Source of the DNA: Anarhynchus alexandrinus
Taxonomy: Eukaryota; Chordata; Aves; Charadriiformes; Charadriidae
NCBI GenBank assembly: GCA_008711295.1
Contig: VUYV01000054.1
Location: 822,824-886,823, forward strand
DNA length: 64,000 nt
Reading direction: 5' to 3'
Positions 54,101 to 64,000 of this stretch are shown here, one piece after another (the stretch's first letter is position 1; each line of letters begins with the position of its first letter). Position numbers and translations under genes: made by a program. The notes beneath the pieces were generated by a model that made no database searches, was not told the origin of the DNA, and saw only the letters and a program-made list of their open reading frames with translations.

Positions 54101-54936
54101 AAGCAAAAAGAATGCTACCTGATGGGGCAGCTGACACAGAGGAAAACCGTTCTACCTTTTTAATTTCCTTTAAAAATCAGGAAAGGCATTGAGGGAAATG
54201 GGAACATAGGTTATTAAGATTTGTATTAATGCCACTTTCATAGCTGCTGTACTGATGGTAAACTTCTTGCTGCACTGACTTGCAACATGATTGAATTTGC
54301 TGAAGAACATATATTACACCGAAAAGAATTGAATATTCTCCAAAAATAACTAAGGCTTTATAGCTGGGACATCAAAGTTTAAATTGGAAAATGCTATTGT
54401 AGTGTCTTGTGGGAGGGTCTTCCCTTGTGGGAAGGCACTTCTGGAAATGCTGTCTGGATTTCTGCCACTTAACCTGACCCAAATGGCAATCTCAGGTGTC
54501 ATCAGACACACCTCAGTTACTGTGAAGGACACATTTTTCTCTAGTCAATAAATCAATACCATGTATGATCTGATACCAGTTGGCAGGCATGTTGGATGGA
54601 AGTGTTTCACGTCCCCGGTGCAACATGCCAACCAAAGTTCTAGCTATGTTTGGCCTGCACTGAGGTTGCCGGCAGCTGAGAACTTGCAGGAAGCACTTGG
54701 CTATATGAAGGTGGTCAGCTGGGATGTTGCACTCTTTTGTATGATTTTAAGCTCGCAAAGAAAAATTCATCTGTGAATTTTGAGATATTTGTCTCTCCTA
54801 CTCAGAGAGCTGTTACTCTCCTACAGACAGCTGTGTGTATTGCAGAACATAAGAATCTTATTGTTACTTACTTAGAACTGATCCCATTTTCTTCCTCTCT
54901 GCATATCTTGCAAAGCCAGCAAGTATTTGGACTCAT
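47913..54936 (-). CDS. RGS13: RGS13, regulator of G-protein signalling 13 (complete CDS, four coding exons)
   Basis: Spliced CDS on the minus strand: 54936-54872, 52535-52474, 50586-50420, 48110-47913, stop TAA included; 163 residues (human 159). The start MSPNTCWLCKICRE matches human RGS13 MSRRNCWICKMCRD, and the C-terminal YMHMERDSYPRFL is an RGS13 signature. Residues 25-150 form the RGS box and almost fill the protein, as expected for this smallest R4 member. RGS13 is known as a GTPase-activating protein for Galpha-i and Galpha-q, expressed in germinal-centre B cells and mast cells in mammals. The Cys-x2-Cys-x2-Cys cluster (residues 6, 9, 12) near the N-terminus is conserved and may be lipid-modified, which is inference. 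Odd point: Glu142 stands where human RGS13 has Lys. Tandem with RGS2, as in mammals. Confidence 0.97.
48111..50419 (-). other. RGS13 intron between last two exons
   Basis: 2309 bp, GT at 50419-50418, AG at 48112-48111, phase 0. AT-rich; no repeat or RNA gene recognised. Confidence 0.9.
50420..50586 (-). CDS. RGS13: RGS13 third coding exon (core RGS box)
   Basis: 167 bp, residues 44-98. Acceptor ATATTTACAG|AT, donor AAAGAG|GTGACA. Contains [20 protein letters not shown]; the Galpha-contact position that is Cys in RGS2 is the usual Ser here (Ser57). Ends in APKE exactly as in RGS2. Confidence 0.98.
50587..52473 (-). other. RGS13 intron between 62-bp and 167-bp exons
   Basis: 1887 bp, GT at 52473-52472, AG at 50588-50587, phase 1 (splits Tyr43). 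Nothing else recognised. Confidence 0.9.
52474..52535 (-). CDS. RGS13: RGS13 second coding exon
   Basis: 62 bp. Acceptor CTTTTTTCTAAAG|A, donor AAAT|GTAAGT. Encodes LSLEEVLQWSQSFEKLITSK (human LTLEEVLQWAQSFENLMATK). Same size and phases as the matching RGS2 exon. Confidence 0.97.
52536..54871 (-). other. RGS13 intron after the first coding exon
   Basis: 2336 bp, GT at 54871-54870, AG at 52537-52536, phase 2 (splits Lys22). A small direct repeat of GCTCCATTTA occurs at about 53270-53300. Confidence 0.9.
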
Positions 54937-54940
54937 TCTC
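54872..54940 (-). CDS. RGS13: RGS13 first coding exon (short, Cys-rich)
   Basis: Four bases of 5' UTR and 65 coding bases (54936-54872). Acceptor TTTTCCACATTTAG|GAGA, donor TTCTAA|GTAAGTAA. ATG has A at -3. Encodes MSPNTCWLCKICREEENGIS plus Ser; the split codon AA|A gives Lys22 with the next exon. Found by its match to the human CWICKMCRD start and by the correct phase. At least one non-coding exon must lie further upstream. Confidence 0.93.
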   Translation of the reverse strand, partial: ENESKYLLALQDMQRGRKWDQF

Positions 54941-57900
54941 CTAAATGTGGAAAATATGTGAGTTTTAAACCTGCTGTGCTCAGTTCTGGCTATCTTAAAT
55001 TCTACTTATAATTCAGTCTCCATGTAGCAGTGCTGCCAGTTCTAGCAGGATTCTTATTTTATGCATCTAACCTTTATCTATGAGTCAGGGCTGAAGTATT
55101 AGACCAAAATATATTTTTGTAACATGCAAGAACTTAAAAAAAAATAATCAAGTAATCCAATGGATATATCTTAGGGAAAAATAGAAGTGTTAATAATTCT
55201 CCCTCTTTGCTTCTTCAATTGTGAAAAGAGATTACAAGTTTGAGCCTGATCCAAAGCAGAAGGAAGCCATTAATATTTTCCCTGAAAGTTCAGGGTGACC
55301 TGGATGAGGGATCAGAGCTCAATGTAAACTGGACAATGCTTGTTAAGTGTCCGAGATTAACATTGATATTTGTCCAGCAAATATTTCAAAGTCAATAAAA
55401 ATTGGTATTGAACTTGCTTTTGTATAGAGATGATATGCATAAGAAAGGGTATAATTTTTTATTAGGAATGAGGCAGTCAAGAATGTTTGTCTAAAACAAA
55501 ATTAAAAAAAATAAATCTTGTGACCTGAAGTATGTTTATTTCTTCTTTTTTTGGCTTTCAAGAGATGCCAAATTCTTTGCTAGGTTTACATGGGACAGCG
55601 GGTAAGTTTGTATGGACCTGCCTGAAACCAAAACAGTCTTATACATTATTTATTTAAACTCAGTTTTTTTCAGGTTTGGGTTTGACTGGCACATACTACT
55701 CCTACAACCAATTTTTCCTTCAAACTGAAACACACACTAAAACACAGAACAAGCCTGTATCTCCCAGCATTCTGAACCTGTGAAATGATTGCATTTACCT
55801 TTAGTCTTGTTTTCCTTGTTTCCCTGACATCTTTATCCAATTCTACATTATACAAGAGTCTTACCCAGTAGACTTCCTACAGGATATAGAAACTTCATAA
55901 CTCTGCTGGATTGTTATACTGCAACTCCTACTGCTCACATTCCCTGCAGCCCTGTAGGATTGCCAGTGGCCATCACCCATTTCCTACTTTTGTGGAATTC
56001 TCTGAACAATGCTCTGTTTGGTTTCTCTATGACTTCTTCTACACTTGCCTATTCATTTAACTAGTATTTACTCATCTCACCCTCTGCCTAAAAACAATCT
56101 TTTAAAAAATACACAATATTCCATATTTAAGATGGTTATGCATTTAAATTCTGGCATATGGTTATCACTTATCGCCTTATTTCAGGCTATTTTACCCAAT
56201 GCCCTATTTGGGGTGTTTTCACGTTGCAATTGTTAGTCTTCTATTCACTGAAATATAAACAAAATACAGACTTTTAGGTTTTTTTGAAACCCGAAGAAGC
56301 TTATGGGGGTTGCTTACTATACAGAAATGTTCAAGAAACATTAGATAAAGCAATATTAAGTAATCTAGTTCCATCTAAATTCAAAATATCAATCAGTATT
56401 TTTTTTCTTCAGGTGGTTGCTGCATGAGGTCATATTTGTGTAAGGAAATGTTATTGTTTGGAGGAACCATTTTAATTTGAGTTAGAGGCTTTAAACAAAT
56501 ATTGTTCCCCAGGGCTTGTTGAGTACACACATTTGCCAAGCATACATCCAGGGCTTCGTGGTTCTCTCTTTTTTTCTATATTGGAAACATTTCCGAACAG
56601 TCCGAGGAACAGAGCATGCTGATTTTTATCTTTTTCAGTGCTTCTTTGGAATGTCTTCTTTCCACTGAAGCATGGTCTATGCTTCATTAGTCTAATGTTG
56701 CTTGTTTCTGCTGGCAATAGTCTTAGTCCTAAAATAAGATCGGAATAGTACACAAAGCTACAACGTGCCCTTGAGCAATTTGTGTCAGTTCTGAATTGGC
56801 TAATCTTCAAGTGCAGCCTGTGACTTTCCCTACATTACTGTGCTATTTTCTGTTGTAAATGGTAGCCCATCTACATCTTAACTACTTAATACAGCTTTGC
56901 AGTGTTCAGCTAACTGGATTTGCATTATGGGAGCTGTTTTCACCTGATACGTATAAATAGCATCTCATATCCTTTTTGTTTGCTCATTATAAGGTTTTAT
57001 TGTAACAAGGCCACAAGTTCTTTAATGTGTAGGATCTGTGCTTCCTGCAGGTCTTGTAGTCAAAAAGAAAGTCACATGGTTGCAACACTTTCAGAGAATG
57101 AATTGCCTGTCTGATAATAAATGAATCTAAGTCCTGAAGTTATTCACATGTATAAAGATATAAGCAGTACTGATCTGGAAATGCCTGTTTAACTCGTATT
57201 ATATTTTATACTGGAAAAATATCAGGAGAACTGCTTTGGTAGATCAAAGAACAAGATCTCTTTGTTTTTCAAACTACAACATACATTTTGATTTTTCAGC
57301 ACCCTTATGCTGTGCCAGTGAATCTGTAAACTACCTAATGTCACCGTTTTTAGGACACAGCGTAGGCTTCAGCAGAGTCTTCAGAGACAAACCACTATAA
57401 AAAAAGTTCTAATTAATTGTCTTCTGTAATGTCACTAAGCTTAGTTTGTACTAAGAGTATTACACAAAATATTCATATATAAATAGGGATAAAGTTGTTT
57501 ATACATCAGAAGCATTTATAAAATGAATGCCTTTGCTATTCTGAGATAACTTGCCAAGAGAAAAAGAGGTGTTTCCCTGCTGATGCTATACTTTTCTGTT
57601 AATATTTTGAAATACAAAACCTCGTACTTACAGAAACTCTTCTTGGATCGTTTCCTTTGGTTAAAAAGTTCCGTTTAGTAGTTGCATTTGTAGGGATAAT
57701 TTTCCAAATTCCTTGACCTGTTTTTTTGCTTCATTATTTTGTTTTATTGCAGAAGATCTTACTACCCTTTGGCTGTGTCTATGCTGCTCGTGTTAGTGCC
57801 CGACTCCTTTTTTTATACATACCATAGGCAAACAGTAGCTGTGGTTTCTATCAGAAGTTCGGTTGGGCTCTGATGCACCACTGATAGAGGGCTGTTTGCT

Positions 57901-60900
57901 CTGAAATTATCTTGACATCTCTACTGATCAGCTGTAATGAAATGAAGCTGTGTTTTACTTCATTGAAATCTTGCATGTATTGTCCAAGTTTTGTGACTAA
58001 TATTTTCCTTCTCTTTACCAAAGTTCTTTTAAAGTTCACGGTGAGATGAAACGAAGGCAAAAGTATCCTGCACTAAAACCAAGTTTCATCCTCTTACAGG
58101 CAGCATTATGAAGCAAGTACTTTGGATTGCTGTGGGAGAGCCTATATTTTCTGCTCTGACCCACTAGGGTGAGGCTTTTATGTGCTTCTGACTGGTCAAA
58201 TTGGTATTGCACACCATCTGAGTGGTGTTAGAGCAGAACTTTCTTTAAACTTGTATGAGGTACTCTGTCATTTTTTCTCATAGCTGTTGCCCAGGTTATG
58301 GACACACTTTAAACTGAGACTCAAGTTATCTATGATTCACTTATTCTTCTCTAGCTAAGTGTTTCAAAGCAGCCGTGCAGTGCAATAGCACTGAAGTTGC
58401 TCTGTTCATGCCAGTTGTAGACCTGTTTGTAGTGATACTGGGACTTTGGGAATAAGCACTAGCTCAACTAGTTGTTGTAAGTTAGTCACAGAAGGCATGG
58501 GGGGNNNNNNNNNNNNNGCGGGCAGAATCTTTCTAGAGAGCTTTCTGTCCTTTCTGGGGATAGTTGTGAGCTGTAATCTCTGGGTATTTGCCAGTGTCTA
58601 CAAGGCACAGACTGACTTTGTCAGGAGGGAAAGGTTGGTCTTCTCTCTGCTCCATCTGATAGCCCAGCTGTGTGCAGTGTGCAATGTTTCTTTCAATCTT
58701 ATCTGTTTTGACTTATCTTCCTTTTTCTCTTACAATGCCTCCTCAGCAAAGCGTGAACTGTGTAGTATTTGAAGTGAAATCGAAGTGTGAGCCTACAATA
58801 ATATAGTACACTCATTTATTTTATTGCAGCTCACCCTACTGGTATACAGGCCTAATGTAGAAGGATGTGCATCCGTTTTCCAACAGTAATAATTCTGCTA
58901 GGGAGGAAATGTGTGGGGTGTGCACACCTACAGCAGAACTTGGTGTCTGAGCAGGGCAGCATAAGAGCCTGCCTACAAGGAGCTCACCATGGGATCTGGC
59001 CTGTGCTTATGGAAAGGGAGAAGGACAAATATCACAATGTAATCTATTTGCTATGGGTCACTATTTCATTAAATCTTATTTTGTATTCTTCATACCTTCA
59101 CACAGGTTTTTGGAGTATTTTCTTCCATTTCTATACTAGGAATGGGCAGGGGCAAATATCTACGTAACATAACTTGAGCTGATTATTCAAATAATCACAA
59201 TAGTGAAACGATCGAACTTTCTCACATACCTCCTCAAAAATAATATTTCTAAAGCCTACACATACAGGCAGTTATATACTGAAAGCGTCTGAGGAAAGTA
59301 ACTTGGGACTGAACTTGACAAGCTAAAAATGGCTATAAAGAATCTTACTTGTGGAACTACTTAAATTAAAAAATAAAAGCACCATATTAATAAATGTGAC
59401 TCTAGAAATGTTACATAATGAAAATACCAATTATGTTGGTAGTCTCCACTAGTGATTTGAAATCAGTATTTAACTACTTGATTTACCTATATTTTGTAAA
59501 AACTTTGTGTCTATACATATTGTACAAATGCAAGATCTTTTGCAAAAGCTTAGATATATCTTATTTTTGCAATAAATTTTATTGGTATTAAAGGATAGCT
59601 CATCTAAAACCATAGTATTAAATTAATGACAATTAACTATTTAGAGCTTTTTTCTATCATCAACTGATGTTGATTATCAGGACACTGTATATGAGACCAT
59701 CTCTTTGTAAATTTAAATTGTGCAGTGACTGAGTATCAGTAGCCTGTGACTTTGTTCAAATATTTTCTTTTACATATTACAGACATTAAAAAATACTCTA
59801 CTATTGCTTAAAATTGAAATAAGCTTGTTTGGGTTTTTTCCATAAGCTTTTTTTTTTACTATTAAGCTGAAGAAAATGCTTCTCCAGATGTCCTCTTGAC
59901 TCGTATAGTGGGGGGGATATTTAAGTGCATGATTTGTTGCTTATTTCCTGTCTGCAGTTTTGTATCTTTGACCATGCTCTAAAACACCATTTGAAATTTA
60001 ATGGGTATCTGCAGGCACTTAGAATTACCTGAGTGCCTTAGGATTGGGTGGTTGACTTGCTGGTAAATCTGTCCTTGGATCAGTGCAGAGGAACTGTAAA
60101 AACCAGAGAATCTAGCTGTCTGGGAAGCCCTCAAAGACTGAGGGATCTTGAAGGGCTATGAACATGTTCCTGCTTGCCATCACCGTGCCTCTCAGCCACT
60201 ATGAGGACTCTTATCTTCTCACTCTCAAGAGGACTGCTACCATTCAAGCTTGTTGCTATTTCATTAAACTTGTTCCAAATACAATTTTACAACTTGTTTC
60301 TCTGAGTCAGCTGCTTTCCACTACCATGCTTTCATAGCTTGATACCCAGAACGTTACCTTTCTACTTCCTTTTCCAGAATATTTAAAGCACATAGGAGTG
60401 GAAGATTTAGTCATTAAGCAGGTATGCTGCTTCACTGAGAAATTATGTGATTTAACCTAAACCATACCCTTTCTCTTTTTACATAGATATTCCACTAGAT
60501 GTCATCTGGTATCACCCTGAAGGAGAAGGTATAACTTCTGTGTGTGTCAGTTCAAACTGTGGTCTCATGAGGGTGGATGTGGTTGCAGGCTCAGAGGAAA
60601 CTCTCTGAAGTTTCATTGTAATGCATGGTCTCATCTAGCCTGAAAGAGACCCCCTGCCTAGGTAGGTGAGACACTGAGACGAGAAGGTAGCTGAGGCATA
60701 TGTTGAACAGGCTGGTTAACGTGGCCTCTGATATGGCCTTGTTCCTTTGAATTCCTTATGTTGCCATGTGTATGGGCGCAGAACAACTTTAGTGTCGTGA
60801 TGGCATGTGCTATGTAGGACTCAATTATTGCTTGGTTAATTCAGCAGTTAAGCTGAACATGCTTTTCAGAAAGAAAATGATGAGGAAAATTGAAAAGTCG

Positions 60901-63900
60901 AAGTATCAAAAGGGAGAAAAAGGCTATTATCATAACAGAGCTGCTGAATTTATCAGTTGTTCTGCTATGTTCTTTTTCTAAGGATTAACTATCAGTGGCC
61001 AGCTAGTTTAGACAACACATGTTGACCATTTTGATTGCAACAATTTTTTCTTATCAGTGAGGATAACGCTCCCAGATGAGTTCTTGCTCATAGTCTTGTA
61101 TTTCCTTTTCTGTTTTCTTGTGTTCACTTACCCAGTAGCATCTTTGTTAATTCTCATGCCTTCTCTTTATTTTTTTTCTCTTGCCCATATATTCATTCTT
61201 TCCTATTTGTGTTTCTATTTTAATGTTCTTCTGTTCAACAAACATGTCACCCACCTACATTTGTTTCACCCTAGTGAACATGGAAGTACTGTCTGTCTCA
61301 TTCTCTGTGTCGTACCCATTCTTTCCATCTACCCACATGCTCCATTGCTTGCACTACCCTTTCTCCTGCAGCACACCCACGCACTGGCATTCATGAATGT
61401 AGGAACACTGCTTGCTGGGGCTTGCCTGGTACTCACATTCCTGATGCCATGTCTTACAAGGGCATGTAAATAGGAGCACTGAGAATGTGCGCAGAGATCT
61501 AGGGCCAAGAACAGGAAAAGCAGTAAAATATTAAAAGGTGTTTGTTAACCTTAAGGAGAGTGCAAGTGAATACTCTGATCTAGGTGCTACTCGCCCTCAT
61601 TGCTCTTTGAGTGGGTGTAGTACAGAAATCTCGGATCACCATTCTTGCTTTTCACTTAGTACAGCCATTGAGGTTCCAGAGGACAGTCCTGTTTCTCTGG
61701 TTGCCTGTTACTTGGTGGCTTTGATCAGGTTCCGTTGGAACTTTCTCGGTATATAATTGAAAACAGCCAATTGAAAATAGCCTCAAGAAAAGTTAGGTTA
61801 AGCGTGCAGCAAAGATCTTCTCATGGGGGCAACAGGGAACTTTACTCACAGGTTCAACTCCTTACTGTAGGCCACAACAACCAAAAACTGCAGCTGTGCA
61901 AAGGAAGTGTTTTCTGTTTCTGGGTGGAAGTAGGTGTGGCCTGCTAGTAGTCACTGACTTCAAGAATTTGAATAGCTTCTATATTCATGGCTTTAGGTTT
62001 TATTGATAAGGTTGGACAAATCTTACATTGCGATCAGTCTCTACAAACTCCACTAACAATCATCTGCTGAGTGAAGAGACTGAAGTCTAGATAGCACTTC
62101 TGAAATCCTTACCTCAGTTGTATGCTATGACCTTTCTTTTCCCTTTTTCTTCCTAAAAGCCGTGATGTCATTGTGTGACCCTGATATTCTGCAACCGTTG
62201 AAGTAGAAAAGGAAATCATGTGACTAGAAGCTTGAACTAGTTTTTACATGAACTTTCAACCCTCCCATTCAATCAGGCTTCAGAGAGGTGGTTTGGGTAC
62301 AAAGCACTGTGTGTCCTTAGCTCTGTCAGACTCTGCATACACACTTGCACAAAAGCACACTAGTAAACAAAGCTACTTACTCACACTTCATGCAAGTGTA
62401 CTCATTTTGAAGATGCCAGTTGTCTGTTTAGTGCAGTTGTTTGTTTAGTGTAAAGTTTTTGCTTACAGTTTTGTCCAAGCTGGTCAGAATATTTGATTAT
62501 GTTAGTCCAGGGCCACCTGTCTTCCAGATGTTTGTTCCAGCACACAAACAGTTCCTGGTTGGATTTGGGCTTTGTTTGAGTATCTTGAGGGTGTTCACTG
62601 TTTCCTCAGACTGGCATGAACAAGTATGTTGTCCTGCTCAAACTTGTGTCTAGTCAAATTCTATTCAATAGCAAGTCTCTTCTCTATCTCTAAAGCTGGC
62701 TTCTTGACCTTCATGGTTGACAAACCATTTGCTAGAGTAAATATAGTACAGACTTTTTCCATAAGTGGTGTGAAATTCACGGGTTACTAAGCTATTAGTA
62801 TTACACAAAGAGTGTTTACTTTGTTTTATTTTTAAAGGCTACCCTCTAATAGCAGAAGCCCTCCAACCACAGTAACTTGGGGGGGGGGGAACGACACCAA
62901 CAAACCCCAAAACTCCTTGTGACTCAAGTGATGGCAACTTTTTAGGCAGTAGTACTGTCACTTCAGTACTTTGGCTGTATAATAAACTTTGAAGAGAAGC
63001 ATTGCTAATCTGCTCTGTTTCTACCTGCACACAGGTCTGCAGTGATCCTGAAAGGTTTACATTTCTGCATTTCACTTTTTACCCAAGCTATTTTTAATTT
63101 TATTAGTGAAAGGGACCACGTGAATCCCGGTCACCAAACTAGTTTAGATAAGTGTTTTAAGGTTGTGTGGTGCCTAGGCTGTTTGAAGAAATTGGAGGGA
63201 AGTGCTCAGAAGAATTTAAATGTTGATCATCTTTAAGGTCTTTCAAGAGTGTACTTTCTGGAGCTCTTTTGAGAAATGAAGGGGAATGAATTTATTTCCA
63301 AAATAAGCACATCAGTTCTTGGTTGATGTAAATCTCCTTTTTGTCACTAAAACCTTTGAAGTTGTATTTAATCCAAACAAAGTCAGGGGATAACCTTAAC
63401 TCCTGCCTGACTTTTTTTCTGAGCATCCAAGACAAATTTAAATCATCCAATGAATATTAAGCAAGAACTTGTTTTGCAGTTTCTGCCCATGTTTAATGAC
63501 TAAAGACTTAATTTCAAAAAGCTTCATTTATAGACATTATGCTCGCTGATACCATCAACCCATGCCTCTGAATGGAAGATGATAACATCTAATTTTTCCG
63601 CCTATTGTCATCTATTTTTGCTCTTCAAACTCATTTCACAACCGAGAGGAGACCATATCCGGAAAGCCTGTTACTTCAGAGCGTGGGCATGGACGGGTGG
63701 CACTTAGGGGTCTAAGGTGATGAATTTGTACTGTTCATCACCATTTCAGCTTTAGTTTCCTTTCTGCTTCAGTGTTGATAATGATAGGACATCTCTCCTA
63801 ACAGTCTTTCATGGATGGCTTTTTCAATATATGGGAGAGAATGATACCATGTTATACCATCTTTTTAGTTCTATTTCAGATAATAATAAAAATATTTATT

Positions 63901-64000
63901 TCAGAGAATACACTTAGAGAAGGTTTTCCAAATTGGAGAGCTTAAAGTTAGTCTTCTAAATTCACATTTAGGGTCTGCTGGACTCTTGAGTCCTGTAAAG
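54941..64000. other. Sequence 5' of the RGS13 start exon: intron and/or upstream region
   Basis: About 9 kb with no further coding exon found. The acceptor at 54942-54941 shows that a non-coding first exon lies upstream in the minus-strand sense. Good minus-strand donors occur at 57631-57630 (TTTCT|GTAAGTACG) and 61436-61435 (GGAAT|GTGAGTACC), but neither exon can be proved. A 13-base gap lies at 58505-58517. A hydrophobic plus-strand frame at 61057-61473 looks like chance. Confidence 0.5.
58505..58517. other. Assembly gap (13 N)
   Basis: A run of 13 N directly after ATGGGGGG and before GCGGGCAG, so probably a collapsed or unreadable G-rich stretch. Confidence 0.95.

Noticed and set aside
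54471..54532. Alternative RGS13 start exon (MSFTVTEVCLMT..., donor TCAG|GTTAAG in the right phase)
   Set aside because: Frame and phase fit, but the sequence does not resemble any RGS13 N-terminus and the donor is weak; the exon at 54872-54940 matches the known CWICKMC start and has a strong donor.
57000..57114. Cys-rich plus-strand peptide (MCRICASCRSCSQK)
   Set aside because: On the opposite strand to RGS13, with no splice context; resemblance to Cys-rich RGS starts is coincidental.
60375..60425. Possible coding exon on the minus strand starting MTKSSTPMCFKYSG with donor AAG|GTAACG
   Set aside because: The ATG frame ends in phase 0, whereas the next exon needs phase 2; the other frame has no ATG.
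61057..61473. 138-codon very hydrophobic plus-strand frame resembling a membrane protein
   Set aside because: Pyrimidine-rich sequence explains the hydrophobicity; no conserved motif.
62880..62890. Poly-G run and other G-runs as G-quadruplex candidates
   Set aside because: Single runs without the three further nearby G-tracts needed for an intramolecular quadruplex.

Overview
This window looks like avian nuclear DNA. It is roughly 40% GC with few transposons, its clearest repeat is a CR1 LINE of the bird type, and its genes have vertebrate exon-intron structure with GT-AG junctions. Two protein-coding genes can be supported. Both encode small regulators of G-protein signalling (RGS), both lie on the minus strand in tandem, and both share the R4-subfamily exon pattern (62-bp exon, 167-bp exon, then a last exon starting in phase 0). 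They match RGS2 and RGS13, which are also neighbours in the mammalian RGS1-RGS13-RGS2 cluster.

Layout: (1) 1-2404, RGS2, five coding exons; the last exon runs off the left edge a few codons before the stop. Its promoter (TATA box, GC boxes, CpG island) lies at 2405-2620, followed upstream by a long polypyrimidine tract with an assembly gap. (2) About 2.8-47.9 kb, some 45 kb of intergenic DNA with no gene I can support. It holds a CT-rich microsatellite (12.9 kb), an old CR1/L3-type relic (16.05-16.49 kb, plus strand), a GC-rich block (21.5-22.2 kb), a probable false duplication with single-N joins (34.7-35.6 kb) and a truncated CR1 in minus orientation (38.06-39.7 kb). (3) 47913-54940, RGS13, four coding exons giving a 163-residue protein, including a 65-bp first coding exon found by homology of its Cys-rich N-terminus. 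(4) 54.9-64 kb, sequence 5' of the RGS13 start exon; it should contain or lead to non-coding first exon(s), but none could be fixed.

The two proteins are expected to act as GTPase-activating proteins for Galpha subunits: RGS2 mainly on Gq, RGS13 on Gi/Gq. I see no undescribed multi-gene system. The points most worth a second look are the RGS13 acidic substitution at the position that helps set RGS2 selectivity, the avian changes at RGS2 alternative starts, and the assembly faults.
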